Of a stretch of DNA of 64,000 bases, positions 24,849 through 32,837 are shown one piece after another. Each line of letters begins with the position of its first letter. Within the stretch, counting starts at the first letter, position 1. The stretch spans positions 496,001 through 560,000 of the forward strand of contig NZ_JACHJY010000006.1 in assembly GCF_014203895.1 (NCBI RefSeq), given 5' to 3'. This DNA is from Streptomyces nymphaeiformis. Its GTDB lineage: Bacteria; Actinomycetota; Actinomycetes; Streptomycetales; Streptomycetaceae. A program made the translations under genes and the position numbers. The notes under the pieces were generated by a model. The model was not told where the DNA came from. It worked only from the letters and a program-made list of their open reading frames with translations, and made no database searches.

Positions 24849-26183
24849 TTACGCCTGCGCGCCGGCCTTGCGGCGGCGGGCGACGACCAGCGCGCCGGCA
24901 CCGAGGGCGACGGCCCCGGCGGCGGCGTACCCGAGCGGCAGGGTCTCGTTCGCGCCGGTGGCGGCGAGGGTGCCGTTCACGGGGGTGTTGGACCGACCTC
25001 CCTGCTGGGTGGTGTTCGTGTTGCCGCCGGTGGTGACGGTCGGCGCCGGGGTGGGCGTGTCCGTCGGCTTCGGCTTCGGCTTGTCGCCCTTGTCGGCGGC
25101 GAGGATGTCGAAGTTCAGGTCCTTGAAGTCGACGCCGCCGCTGCAGGAGCCGTCGCTGTCCTCGTACTCCGCGTAGCCGAAGAGGGCGCCCTTGCCGGCA
25201 GTGGCCTTGGCGTCGACCGTGAGGCGCAGCTTCACGTCGTACGAGGCGCCCTCGGTGAGGTCGCCGACCTCGATGGAGTCGAACTTCTCGGTGATCGGCG
25301 TCCACTCCAGGACGTCGGCGGAGGACCACTCGACGGGGATGAGGAGCTTGGAGAAGTCCGTCTCGTCGTCGATCACGTCGCCGGGCTCGGGGAGCCGCGC
25401 GGCGTTCGCGAAGGCCTTGACGAGGTTCAGCGTGTGGTCGGAGGTGTTGGTGACGCGCATCGAGAAGACCGCGGGCTCACCGGCGGTGACCTTCTTCGGG
25501 CCGCTCACCGCGACCTTGAGGGAGGGATCCTCCGTGCACTCCTCGCCCATGTCCTCGTAGAAGGCGAGCTCTTCCTTGGCGGCGTCGAGCTTCTCCTGGG
25601 CGGCGGCCTTCACCTTCTGGGCGAGACCGATCACGCGGGAGGCGGCGACCCTGGCGTCGTCGAAGGCGGTGTCGGCCTTCGTCAGCTTGTCGTCGGCGTC
25701 CTTCTTCGCGGTGGCGGCCTCGTCGGCGGCCGTCTGCGCGGCGGTGACGGCGGCGGCGGCGTCCGCCTTCTCCTTCTCCGTGGCGTCAGGCCGGTCCTTC
25801 ACGGCCTGCTCGTCCTGCTTCGCCTTGGCGAGCGCCTCGTCGGCGGCGGTCTTCGCGGCGGCGGCGGCGTCGGCGGCCTTCTTGGCCTCGTTGACGGCGG
25901 CCCGGAGGGGGTGGTCGTCCTTGTCGAGGGCCTTCAGGTCGGCCATGGCCTTGTCGAGCTCGACGACGGCCTCGTCGTACGCCTTCTGCGCCTCGGCGAC
26001 GGCGGCCCTGAGCTCCTCGATCGAGGGCATGTCCTCGTCGGGGTCGTCCTCGTGGGTGGCGGGCTTCTGCGTCGACGTGGGCGACGGCTTGGTGTCGGCG
26101 AACGCCGGGGCGGCCGAGAGGAAGACGACCGGGGTGGTCACGGCGGCGGCCACGGCCGTCGCCAGAATGCGGCGGATCTTCAC
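24849..26183 (-). CDS. Cell-wall-anchored coiled-coil protein with LAATG sortase signal
   Basis: 444 residues. Signal peptide 1-30 (KIRRILATAVAAAVTTPVVFLSAAPAFA). Residues about 52-205 are Ala/Lys/Glu/Asp-rich and strongly helical, predicted to form a long coiled-coil stalk. Residues about 210-370 form a beta-rich domain (LKVAVSGPKKVTAGEPAVFSMRVTNTSDHTLNL) with an internal Cys pair (one near 217, one in GSCSGG). A Pro/Thr/Lys linker leads to LAATG at 406-410, a hydrophobic helix and RRRK. LAXTG is the class E sortase motif of Streptomyces, so the protein should be covalently attached to peptidoglycan. GTG 26183 is the start giving a proper signal peptide. Function unknown, perhaps adhesion or envelope spacing. 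Confidence 0.88.
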   Translation of the reverse strand: MKIRRILATAVAAAVTTPVVFLSAAPAFADTKPSPTSTQKPATHEDDPDEDMPSIEELRAAVAEAQKAYDEAVVELDKAMADLKALDKDDHPLRAAVNEAKKAADAAAAAKTAADEALAKAKQDEQAVKDRPDATEKEKADAAAAVTAAQTAADEAATAKKDADDKLTKADTAFDDARVAASRVIGLAQKVKAAAQEKLDAAKEELAFYEDMGEECTEDPSLKVAVSGPKKVTAGEPAVFSMRVTNTSDHTLNLVKAFANAARLPEPGDVIDDETDFSKLLIPVEWSSADVLEWTPITEKFDSIEVGDLTEGASYDVKLRLTVDAKATAGKGALFGYAEYEDSDGSCSGGVDFKDLNFDILAADKGDKPKPKPTDTPTPAPTVTTGGNTNTTQQGGRSNTPVNGTLAATGANETLPLGYAAAGAVALGAGALVVARRRKAGAQA

Positions 26184-26335
26184 GTTGTGGACCTTTTCCT
26201 GGTCAGAGAGAAAGACTCCGAAGAACGGTGGCGGGCGCGCGCCTGCGGCTACCTCACGCGGCGCGGCACCCGGCATGATCGTATGACCGGAAGGGGCCCC
26301 CGTGGAGCCGGGTTTCCGGAGCTCGCGGGGGCTTT

Positions 26336-26349
26336 CTGAACCTGTTCAG
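26336..26349. promoter_or_regulatory. 14-bp palindrome between LAATG-protein and fumarylacetoacetase genes
   Basis: CTGAAC-CT-GTTCAG is a perfect dyad in the 295-bp divergent intergenic region. A GC-rich hairpin (about 26296-26331) sits next to it. Either could be an operator for one of the two divergent genes; the ligand protein is unknown. Confidence 0.3.
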
Positions 26350-26478
26350 GTCACAAACCGTGCAAGTGCGGGCAGTTGCCCACGGAGGCCGCGCTTTCTG
26401 TGTGATCCATGTCATCCGCGCCCGGCGGCCCGCCCCGTAACGTGTCCCCCACACACGTGGAAAGCGAGGCACGCACCG

Positions 26479-27705
26479 ATGTCCGAGCACAGCCCGCTCG
26501 ATCTGGCCGAGGGCGATCCCTTCGGCCCGCACAACCTCCCGTACGGCGTCTTCTCCACCGCCGACGAGCCCGGGCGGCGCCGGCTCGGCGTCCGCATCGG
26601 CGGGCACGTCCTGGACGCGGGTGCCGCGGCGCACGCGCTGGGCTCCCCGTACGCGACGCTGCTCGCGCAGCCGAGCCTCAACCCGCTGCTCGCGGCCGGG
26701 CGGACCGCCTGGCGCGACGTCCGCCGGGCGCTGACCGCCTGGGTGACGGTGCCCGCGCACCGGGCGGACATCGAGCCGCTCCTCCACCCGCTGGACGCGG
26801 TGACGCTGCACCTGCCGTACGAGGTCGCGGACTACGTCGACTTCTACGCGAGCGAGCACCACGCGACGAACGTGGGCCGCATCTTCCGCCCGGACGGCGA
26901 CGCGCTCACCCCCAACTGGAAGCACCTGCCGATCGGTTACCACGGTCGCGCGGGCACGGTCGTGGTCTCCGGCACCGATGTCGTACGCCCCTCCGGGCAG
27001 CGCAAGGCCCCGACGGACCCGGCCCCGGTCTTCGGCCCGTCGATCAAGCTGGACATCGAGGCGGAGGTCGGCTTCCTCGTCGGCACGCCCTCGGAGCTGG
27101 GCAAGCCGGTCCCGCTGGCCGACTTCCGGGAGCACGTCTTCGGTCTGACGCTGCTCAACGACTGGTCGGCGCGGGACATCCAGGCCTGGGAGTACGTGCC
27201 GCTCGGCCCGTTCCTCGGCAAGTCGTTCCAGACCTCGGTATCGGCGTGGGTGACGCCCCTGGAGGCCCTGGACGCGGCCCGGACCGCCCCGCCGGCCCGG
27301 GACTTCCCGCTCCTCCCCTACCTGGACGACGCGGCCGAGGAGGAGCAGGGCGGCTTCGACCTGCGGATCTCGGTGGAGATCAACGGCGAGGTCGTGGCCG
27401 AGCCGCCGTTCTCCTCCATGTACTGGACGGCGGCCCAGCAGCTCGCCCACATGACGGTGAACGGCGCCTCGCTCCGCACGGGCGACCTGTACGGCTCCGG
27501 CACGGTCTCCGGGCCCGAGGTGGACCAGCGCGGCTCGCTCCTGGAGCTCACCTGGAACGGCCGCGACGCCCTCGAACTGGCGGGCGGCAAGCGGACGTTC
27601 CTGGAGGACGGCGACGAGGTCGTCCTCACGGCCTGGGCGCCGGGCCCGGACGGCACCCGGGTGACCCTGGGCGAGGTCCGGGGCCGGATCGTCCCGTCGG
27701 CCTAG
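26479..27705 (+). CDS. fahA: Fumarylacetoacetase
   Basis: 408 residues, the normal length for fumarylacetoacetate hydrolase of tyrosine/homogentisate degradation, which splits fumarylacetoacetate into fumarate and acetoacetate. Evidence: N-terminal domain DPFGPHNLPYGVFS, catalytic-domain DFYASEHHATNVGRIFRP (Asp and the EHH region binding Ca2+ and acting as base), PIGYHGRAGTVVVSG, ELDxE-type SIKLDIEAEVGF, and TLLNDWSARDIQAWEYVPLGPFLGKSF. Start ATG 26479 follows GCGAGGC. Homogentisate dioxygenase and isomerase are not adjacent. The stop codon overlaps the stop of the convergent dioxygenase gene by 4 bp. Confidence 0.94.
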   Translation: MSEHSPLDLAEGDPFGPHNLPYGVFSTADEPGRRRLGVRIGGHVLDAGAAAHALGSPYATLLAQPSLNPLLAAGRTAWRDVRRALTAWVTVPAHRADIEPLLHPLDAVTLHLPYEVADYVDFYASEHHATNVGRIFRPDGDALTPNWKHLPIGYHGRAGTVVVSGTDVVRPSGQRKAPTDPAPVFGPSIKLDIEAEVGFLVGTPSELGKPVPLADFREHVFGLTLLNDWSARDIQAWEYVPLGPFLGKSFQTSVSAWVTPLEALDAARTAPPARDFPLLPYLDDAAEEEQGGFDLRISVEINGEVVAEPPFSSMYWTAAQQLAHMTVNGASLRTGDLYGSGTVSGPEVDQRGSLLELTWNGRDALELAGGKRTFLEDGDEVVLTAWAPGPDGTRVTLGEVRGRIVPSA

Positions 27706-28523
27706 GCGACGCGCCAGAGGGCGGGGACGTTCGGCGGCTCCCAGCCGGTCTGGGCCGTGTGCGCCTGGAGGCACACATAGCCCGGACCGCCGTAGGTGAC
27801 GGCGTCCCCGGCCCGGTAGGCGGTCCCGACGGCCCAGGTCCCGCCCGGGGCCCCGGTGGACGTCGGGGTGGGCGTGGGGCCGGGGTCCTGCGGCACGTTC
27901 AGGACGAAGTCGAAGGCGGCCTCCTTGGCGGCGCCGACGTCCCGGACGGTCATGAGGAGCCGGGCGTCGAAGATCGAGTCGGTGTTGTTGCGGGGCTCGC
28001 CCGGGAAGTACAGCTGCGTGGTGAGCACGGGCCGCCCCGGCGCCTGGAGCTTCACGTGGATGTGGCGGGTCCGCCCGGGATACAGCCCCGGGACGATCGT
28101 CGTCAGCTTGAAGGCCCCGCTCGCATCGGTGAACTGGTGCCCCCGGAACCGGAATCCGGTGTTGTCGTACGCGCCGTTGACGTCGGCCTGCCAGAAGTCG
28201 AGCAGGACGCCCGATATCGGCCGGCAGGCGAGCCCGAAGACGTAACCGCTGACGGTGAGCCGGGTCCCGGTGGTGCCGGCCTCCAGAAGGCTGGTCCTGA
28301 GCGGGGAGTCGGGCTTGAAGTACGGCCCCTCCATCTGCTCCGGGGTGGGGGTGTCGCCGTCGTCGCACTCCGGGGTGAGCGCGGGCGCGGCGGTCCCGTC
28401 GGTGAGGGTGCGGGCGAGCGCCGGGACGCCCATGAGGGCGACGGGCGCGGCCATCCCGGCCGCGAGTGCGGCGCGCAGCACGGTCTTGCGGGTGAGGTGT
28501 CCGGCGGCGGTCTCGTTGTCCAT
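27702..28523 (-). CDS. Secreted intradiol ring-cleavage dioxygenase with C-terminal carbohydrate-binding module
   Basis: 273 residues. A signal sequence (TRKTVLRAALAAGMAAPVALMGVPALA) has an RK pair in a Tat-like context, so Tat export is possible. The catalytic domain has the non-heme iron(III) ligands of intradiol dioxygenases: Tyr119 (NGAYDN), Tyr148, His154 and His156 (PGLYPGRTRHIHVKL). Residues about 225-273 form a chitin/cellulose-binding CBM5/12-type module (WAVGTAYRAGDAVTYGGPGYVCLQAHTAQTGWEPPNVPALWRVA) after a Pro/Thr linker. This combination suggests attack on catecholic aromatics, such as lignin fragments, while bound to biomass. Divergence aside, the next gene upstream is an AraC regulator on the same strand. 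Confidence 0.9.
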   Translation of the reverse strand: MDNETAAGHLTRKTVLRAALAAGMAAPVALMGVPALARTLTDGTAAPALTPECDDGDTPTPEQMEGPYFKPDSPLRTSLLEAGTTGTRLTVSGYVFGLACRPISGVLLDFWQADVNGAYDNTGFRFRGHQFTDASGAFKLTTIVPGLYPGRTRHIHVKLQAPGRPVLTTQLYFPGEPRNNTDSIFDARLLMTVRDVGAAKEAAFDFVLNVPQDPGPTPTPTSTGAPGGTWAVGTAYRAGDAVTYGGPGYVCLQAHTAQTGWEPPNVPALWRVA

Positions 28524-28564
28524 GCCTGCTCCTGTGTGGGGGGCCTGGGGGGATGACAACGAAC

Positions 28565-29485
28565 CTAGGCGGCCGGGCTTCCGTCCTCGATGGACGGACC
28601 ACGGAGGTCGTGGTGTTTTCGGAAGTCCCCGGGGCTGCGCCCCGTCTCCCGCCGGAAGAAGCGGCAGAAGTACGCGGGATCGGCGAAACCGACCCGCGCC
28701 GCGACCTGTCGCACCGACAACTCGGTGCTGAAGAGCAGTCGTTGGGCCTCCCTGGTGCGCGCCTCGCGCAGGAGCGCGGCGGGGGTGCGGCCGGTGGCGG
28801 CCCGGACGGCTTCGGCGAGATGGCCGGGGCTGACGCCGAGCCGCACGGCACACTCCCGTACGGAGAGACCGCCGACCCCGGCCCACCCGGCGAGCCGCAG
28901 GAACTCCCCGGCGACCCCTTGCGGGGGTGCGGGCCGGGCCGGGGCTCCGGGCAGCCGCGCGGCCCGGACGAGAAGCACGTGCAGCAGGGACCGCAGCACC
29001 CCGGCGAACCCGTCGGCCCCGCACCGGTACTCCTCGGCGAGTTCGGCCATCAACGACGAGGTCCGCTCGTGAGCGGCGCCGTCGAGCCCCACCCAGGGCC
29101 GCTCGCCGAGCCTCCGTAACAGCCCCTCGTCACCGCCCCCGCCCACGAGGAACTCGGGCGTGAAGAGCACGAGCGACCCCTCCAGCCCGCGCACGCCCTC
29201 CCAGTGGTGCACCTGCCCGGGCAGGATCACCCCGAGCTGCGGCGGCCGCACCTCGTACCGCTCCAGATCGAGCACGTGCACGCCGCTCCCGCCGACGACG
29301 TGCACGATCTCGTAGAAGGTGTGCCGGTGCGGGAAGGCGGCCCGGGACATCGGTCCCATGGCATCGAACCCGCCGGCGGCGAAGGGCACTTGCCCGGGCA
29401 GCGACAGCTCCAGTCGGTGCACGGGCGGCTCCCCCTCCCGAGAAGCCGCACAGGGACCCCCCGCCAAGACCGTGGTACCGCGCAT
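28565..29485 (-). CDS. AraC-family transcriptional regulator with cupin sensor domain
   Basis: 306 residues. The N-terminal half is a cupin-like AraC ligand domain (FPHRHTFYEIVHVVGGSGVHVLDLERYEVRPPQLGVILPGQVHHWEG). The C-terminal AraC DNA-binding domain has two HTHs: LSVRECAVRLGVSPGHLAEAVRAATGRTPAALLREARTREAQRLL and LSVRQVAARVGFADPAYFCRFFRRETGRSPGDFR. It lies 41 bp upstream of the secreted dioxygenase gene in the same direction, so it is the likely controller of aromatic-compound or biomass response there. ATG 29485 is used; GTG at residue 22 (HRLELSLPG) is an alternative. Confidence 0.9.
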   Translation of the reverse strand: MRGTTVLAGGPCAASREGEPPVHRLELSLPGQVPFAAGGFDAMGPMSRAAFPHRHTFYEIVHVVGGSGVHVLDLERYEVRPPQLGVILPGQVHHWEGVRGLEGSLVLFTPEFLVGGGGDEGLLRRLGERPWVGLDGAAHERTSSLMAELAEEYRCGADGFAGVLRSLLHVLLVRAARLPGAPARPAPPQGVAGEFLRLAGWAGVGGLSVRECAVRLGVSPGHLAEAVRAATGRTPAALLREARTREAQRLLFSTELSVRQVAARVGFADPAYFCRFFRRETGRSPGDFRKHHDLRGPSIEDGSPAA

Positions 29486-29561
29486 CGCCCGCCTCCCCGA
29501 CTGGTACAGACCATTCGAGCGTCCACGATGCCACGGCCCCCGGCCCCTGTCAGGAACGCGA

Positions 29562-29591
29562 AGGGCCCGGCTCGCCCCCGAGCCGGGCCCT
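29562..29591. terminator. Terminator of the nuo operon
   Basis: Perfect 13-bp stem AGGGCCCGGCTCG (29562-29574) and complement (29579-29591) with a CCCC loop, 17 bp beyond the nuoN stop. It also insulates the upstream region of the AraC gene. Confidence 0.85.
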
Positions 29592-29608
29592 CGCGCGCGC
29601 CGTCCGGG

Positions 29609-31249
29609 TTACCGGACGAACGTGCTCGCCTGGGTCGCCAGGTCCAGGAAGTACTGCGGGGCGAGGCCGAGGACCAGGGTGACCGCGACGCCCGCCGTGA
29701 TCGTGATGCTCGTCAGGGGCGAGGGCACGGCGACCGTGGGGCCGTCCGCCTTCGGCTCGCTGAAGAACATCAGGACGATGACGCGGATGTAGAAGAACGC
29801 GGCGATCGCCGAGGAGATCACACCGACCACCACGAGCGCGCCCGCGCCGCCGTCCGCCGCCGCCTTGAAGACCGCGAACTTCCCGGAGAAGCCGGAGGTC
29901 AGCGGAATGCCGGCGAAGGCGAGCAGGAAGACCGCGAAGACCGCCGCGACGAGCGGCGAACGGCGGCCGAGTCCGGCCCACTTGGACAGGTGGGTGGCCT
30001 CGCCGCCCGCGTCCCGGACCAGGGTGACGACGGCGAACGCGCCGATCGTCACGAAGGAGTAGGCGCCCAGGTAGAACAGGACGGACGAGATGCCCGACGG
30101 CGTCGCCGCGATGACGCCCGCGAGCAGGAAGCCCGCGTGCGCGATCGACGAGTACGCCAGGAGCCGCTTGATGTCGGTCTGGGTGATGGCGACGATCGCG
30201 CCGCCCAGCATCGTGACGATGGCGACGCCCCACATGACCGGGCGCCAGTCCCAGGTGAGGCCCGGGAGCACCACGTACAGCAGGCGGAGCAGCGCGCCGA
30301 ACGCGGCGACCTTGGTCGCGGCGGCCATGAAGCCGGTGACCGGGGTCGGGGCGCCCTGGTAGACGTCCGGGGTCCACATGTGGAACGGCACGGCGCCGAT
30401 CTTGAAGAGGAGCCCCATGAGGACCATCGCGAAGCCGATGAGCAGCAGCGCGTCGTTGCCCATGGTGTCGGCGAGCGCCGGGTCGACGGCTCCGATCGAG
30501 CCGTCGACGACCCGGGCGATCGTGGCGTACGAGACGGAGCCCGCGTAGCCGTACAGCAGGGCGATCCCGAAGAGCAGGAACGCCGAGGAGAAGGCGCCGA
30601 GCAGGAAGTACTTGACGGCCGCCTCCTGCGACATCAGCCGCTTGCGGCGGGCGACGGCGCAGAGCAGGTACAGCGGGAGGGAGAAGACCTCCAGGGCGAC
30701 GAACAGCGTCAGGAGGTCGTTGGCGGCCGGGAAGACCAGCATGCCGGAGATCGCGAAGAGCGCGAGCGGGAAGACCTCCGTCGTGGTGAACCCGGCCTTG
30801 ACCGCGGCCCTCTCCTGCTCGCTGCCGGGGACGGCCGCGGCCTCGGCGGCGAAGGAGTCGACCTTGTGGCCGTGGTCGGCCGGGTCGAGCCTGCGCTCGG
30901 CGAAGGTGAACACCGCCACGAGGGAGGCGAGGAGAATGGTGCCCTGGAGGAACAGGGCGGGCCCGTCGACGGCGATGGCGCCCATGGCCGCGATGTGGGC
31001 CTTGGTGGAGCCGTAACCGCCCGCCGCCAGGCCGACGATGGCGGCGAAGGCGGCGACGAGCGCGAGGACCGACAGGAACACCTGGCTGTGGTAGCGGGCC
31101 TTGCGGGGCACGAAGGCCTCGACGAGGACGCTGACGAGCGCGGCGCCGAGCACGATGAGCACGGGCGAGAGCTGCGTGTACTCGATGTGGGGTGCCGGGA
31201 TCTTGTCCAGCGGCTCGGCAGCTGTCGTCCACAAGCTGTGGACAGCCAT
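29609..31249 (-). CDS. nuoN: NADH-quinone oxidoreductase subunit N
   Basis: 546 residues, about 14 membrane helices, last gene of the nuo operon. NuoN is one of three antiporter-like proton-pumping subunits of the complex I membrane arm. Typical features are LFVALEVFSLPLYLLCA, KYFLLGAFSSAFLLFGIALLYG, FKIGAVPFHMWTPDVYQGAPTPVTGFMAAATKVAAF (with the essential Lys residues) and DIKRLLAYSSIAHAGFLLAG. The ATG at 31249 is 5 bp after the nuoM stop. An actinobacterial insertion near residues 110-150 (RRLDPADHGHKVDSFAAEAA) extends a loop. Confidence 0.97.
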   Translation of the reverse strand: MAVHSLWTTAAEPLDKIPAPHIEYTQLSPVLIVLGAALVSVLVEAFVPRKARYHSQVFLSVLALVAAFAAIVGLAAGGYGSTKAHIAAMGAIAVDGPALFLQGTILLASLVAVFTFAERRLDPADHGHKVDSFAAEAAAVPGSEQERAAVKAGFTTTEVFPLALFAISGMLVFPAANDLLTLFVALEVFSLPLYLLCAVARRKRLMSQEAAVKYFLLGAFSSAFLLFGIALLYGYAGSVSYATIARVVDGSIGAVDPALADTMGNDALLLIGFAMVLMGLLFKIGAVPFHMWTPDVYQGAPTPVTGFMAAATKVAAFGALLRLLYVVLPGLTWDWRPVMWGVAIVTMLGGAIVAITQTDIKRLLAYSSIAHAGFLLAGVIAATPSGISSVLFYLGAYSFVTIGAFAVVTLVRDAGGEATHLSKWAGLGRRSPLVAAVFAVFLLAFAGIPLTSGFSGKFAVFKAAADGGAGALVVVGVISSAIAAFFYIRVIVLMFFSEPKADGPTVAVPSPLTSITITAGVAVTLVLGLAPQYFLDLATQASTFVR

Positions 31250-31254
31250 GGAAC

Positions 31255-32835
31255 TCACTTGGCCGCCTCCACGTTCTGAATCTGGGGCTGGGGGTCCTTC
31301 TGCTGGACGTCCGACATGGTGTGCTGCACGGCCGGGTTGACGACGTCCGTCAGCGGCTTCGGGAAGACCCCGAGGAAGATCAGGACGGCGATCAGCGGGG
31401 CGACCACGGCCAGCTCGCGCGCCCGCAGGTCGGGCAGCGCCCGCACCTCCTCCTTCACCGGCCCCGTCATCGTCCGCTGGTACAGGACGAGGGTGTAGAG
31501 CGCGGCGAGGACGATGCCGGTGGTGGCGATGACACCGGCCACCGGATACCGGGCGTACGCGCCGACCAGGACCAGGAACTCGCTGACGAACGGGGCGAGT
31601 CCGGGCAGCGACAGGGTCGCGAGGCCGCCGATCAGGAACGTGCCGGCGAGCACCGGGGCGACCTTCTGCACACCGCCGTAGTCGGCGATGAGCCGCGAGC
31701 CGCGCCGGGAGATCAGGAAGCCGGCGACGAGCATGAGCGCGGCCGTCGAGATGCCGTGGTTGACCATGTAGAGCGTGGCGCCGGACTGGCCCTGGCTGGT
31801 CATCGCGAAGATGCCCAGGATGATGAAGCCGAAGTGCGAGATCGACGCGTAGGCGACCAGGCGCTTGATGTCCCGCTGGCCGACGGCGACCAGCGCGCCG
31901 TAGACGATGCTGATGAGGGCGAGGACGACGATCGCGGGGGTGGCCCACTTGCTGGCCTCGGGGAAGAGCCCGAGGCAGAAGCGGAGCATCGCGAAGGTGC
32001 CGACCTTGTCGACGACGGCGGTGATGAGGACGGCGACCGGGGCGGTGGACTCCCCCATCGCGTTCGGCAGCCAGGTGTGCAGCGGCCAGAGCGGCGCCTT
32101 CACCGCGAAGGCGAAGAAGAAGCCGAGGAAGAGCAGCCGCTCCGTGTTGGTCGCCATGTCGAGCGAGCCGTTGGCCCGGGCCTCGGCGATCTCGGTGAGC
32201 GAGAAGTTCCCCGCGACCACGTAGAGCCCGATGACCGCGGCCAGCATGATCAGGCCGCCGACGAGGTTGTAGAGGAGGAACTTGACCGCCGCGTACGAGC
32301 GCTGGGCCGCCGCGTTCTCGTCGGAGCCGCTGTGCGCGCGGTCGCCGAAGCCGCCGATGAGGAAGTACATCGGGATGAGCATGGCTTCGAACAGGATGTA
32401 GAAGAGGAAGACGTCGGTGGCCTCGAAGGAGAGGATCACCATCGCCTCGACCATCAGGATCAGGGCGAAGAAGCCCTGCGTCGGCCGCCACCGCTTGGAG
32501 GAGGTCTCCAGCGGGTCGGCGTCGTGCCAGCCGGCGAGGACGATGAACGGGATCAGCAGGGCGGTCAGCCCGATGAGCGCGACCCCGATGCCGTCCACGC
32601 CGAGTTCGTACCGGACGCCGAAGTCCTTGATCCAGGCGTGCGACTCGGTCAGCTGGTACCGGGGGCCGCCGGGCTCGAACTGCGCCCAGACGACGCCGGC
32701 GAGCACGAGCGTGGCGAGCGAGACGAGCAGCGCCAGCCACTTGGCGCCGGTGCGGCGGGCGGCCGGCACGGCGGCGGTGAGCACGGCGCCCACCGCGGGC
32801 ACCGCCGCCGTCACCGTAAGGAGCGGGAAGGACAT
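31255..32835 (-). CDS. nuoM: NADH-quinone oxidoreductase subunit M
   Basis: 526 residues, polytopic antiporter-like subunit of complex I. Family marks include FLFYILFEAMLIPMYFLIGG (helix with the conserved Glu), KFLLYNLVGGLIMLAA, FAFAVKAPLWPLHTWLPNAMGESTAPVAVLI and DIKRLVAYASISHFGFIILG. ATG 32835 lies 2 bp downstream of the nuoL stop, and the gene is followed at 5 bp by nuoN. It should carry one proton channel of the membrane arm. Confidence 0.97.
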   Translation of the reverse strand: MSFPLLTVTAAVPAVGAVLTAAVPAARRTGAKWLALLVSLATLVLAGVVWAQFEPGGPRYQLTESHAWIKDFGVRYELGVDGIGVALIGLTALLIPFIVLAGWHDADPLETSSKRWRPTQGFFALILMVEAMVILSFEATDVFLFYILFEAMLIPMYFLIGGFGDRAHSGSDENAAAQRSYAAVKFLLYNLVGGLIMLAAVIGLYVVAGNFSLTEIAEARANGSLDMATNTERLLFLGFFFAFAVKAPLWPLHTWLPNAMGESTAPVAVLITAVVDKVGTFAMLRFCLGLFPEASKWATPAIVVLALISIVYGALVAVGQRDIKRLVAYASISHFGFIILGIFAMTSQGQSGATLYMVNHGISTAALMLVAGFLISRRGSRLIADYGGVQKVAPVLAGTFLIGGLATLSLPGLAPFVSEFLVLVGAYARYPVAGVIATTGIVLAALYTLVLYQRTMTGPVKEEVRALPDLRARELAVVAPLIAVLIFLGVFPKPLTDVVNPAVQHTMSDVQQKDPQPQIQNVEAAK

Positions 32836-32837
32836 GG

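Noticed and set aside
29204..31279. 691-codon + strand frame opposite nuoN and the AraC gene
   Set aside because: Low-complexity Arg/Glu/Asp/Gly translation typical of an antisense shadow in GC-rich DNA.
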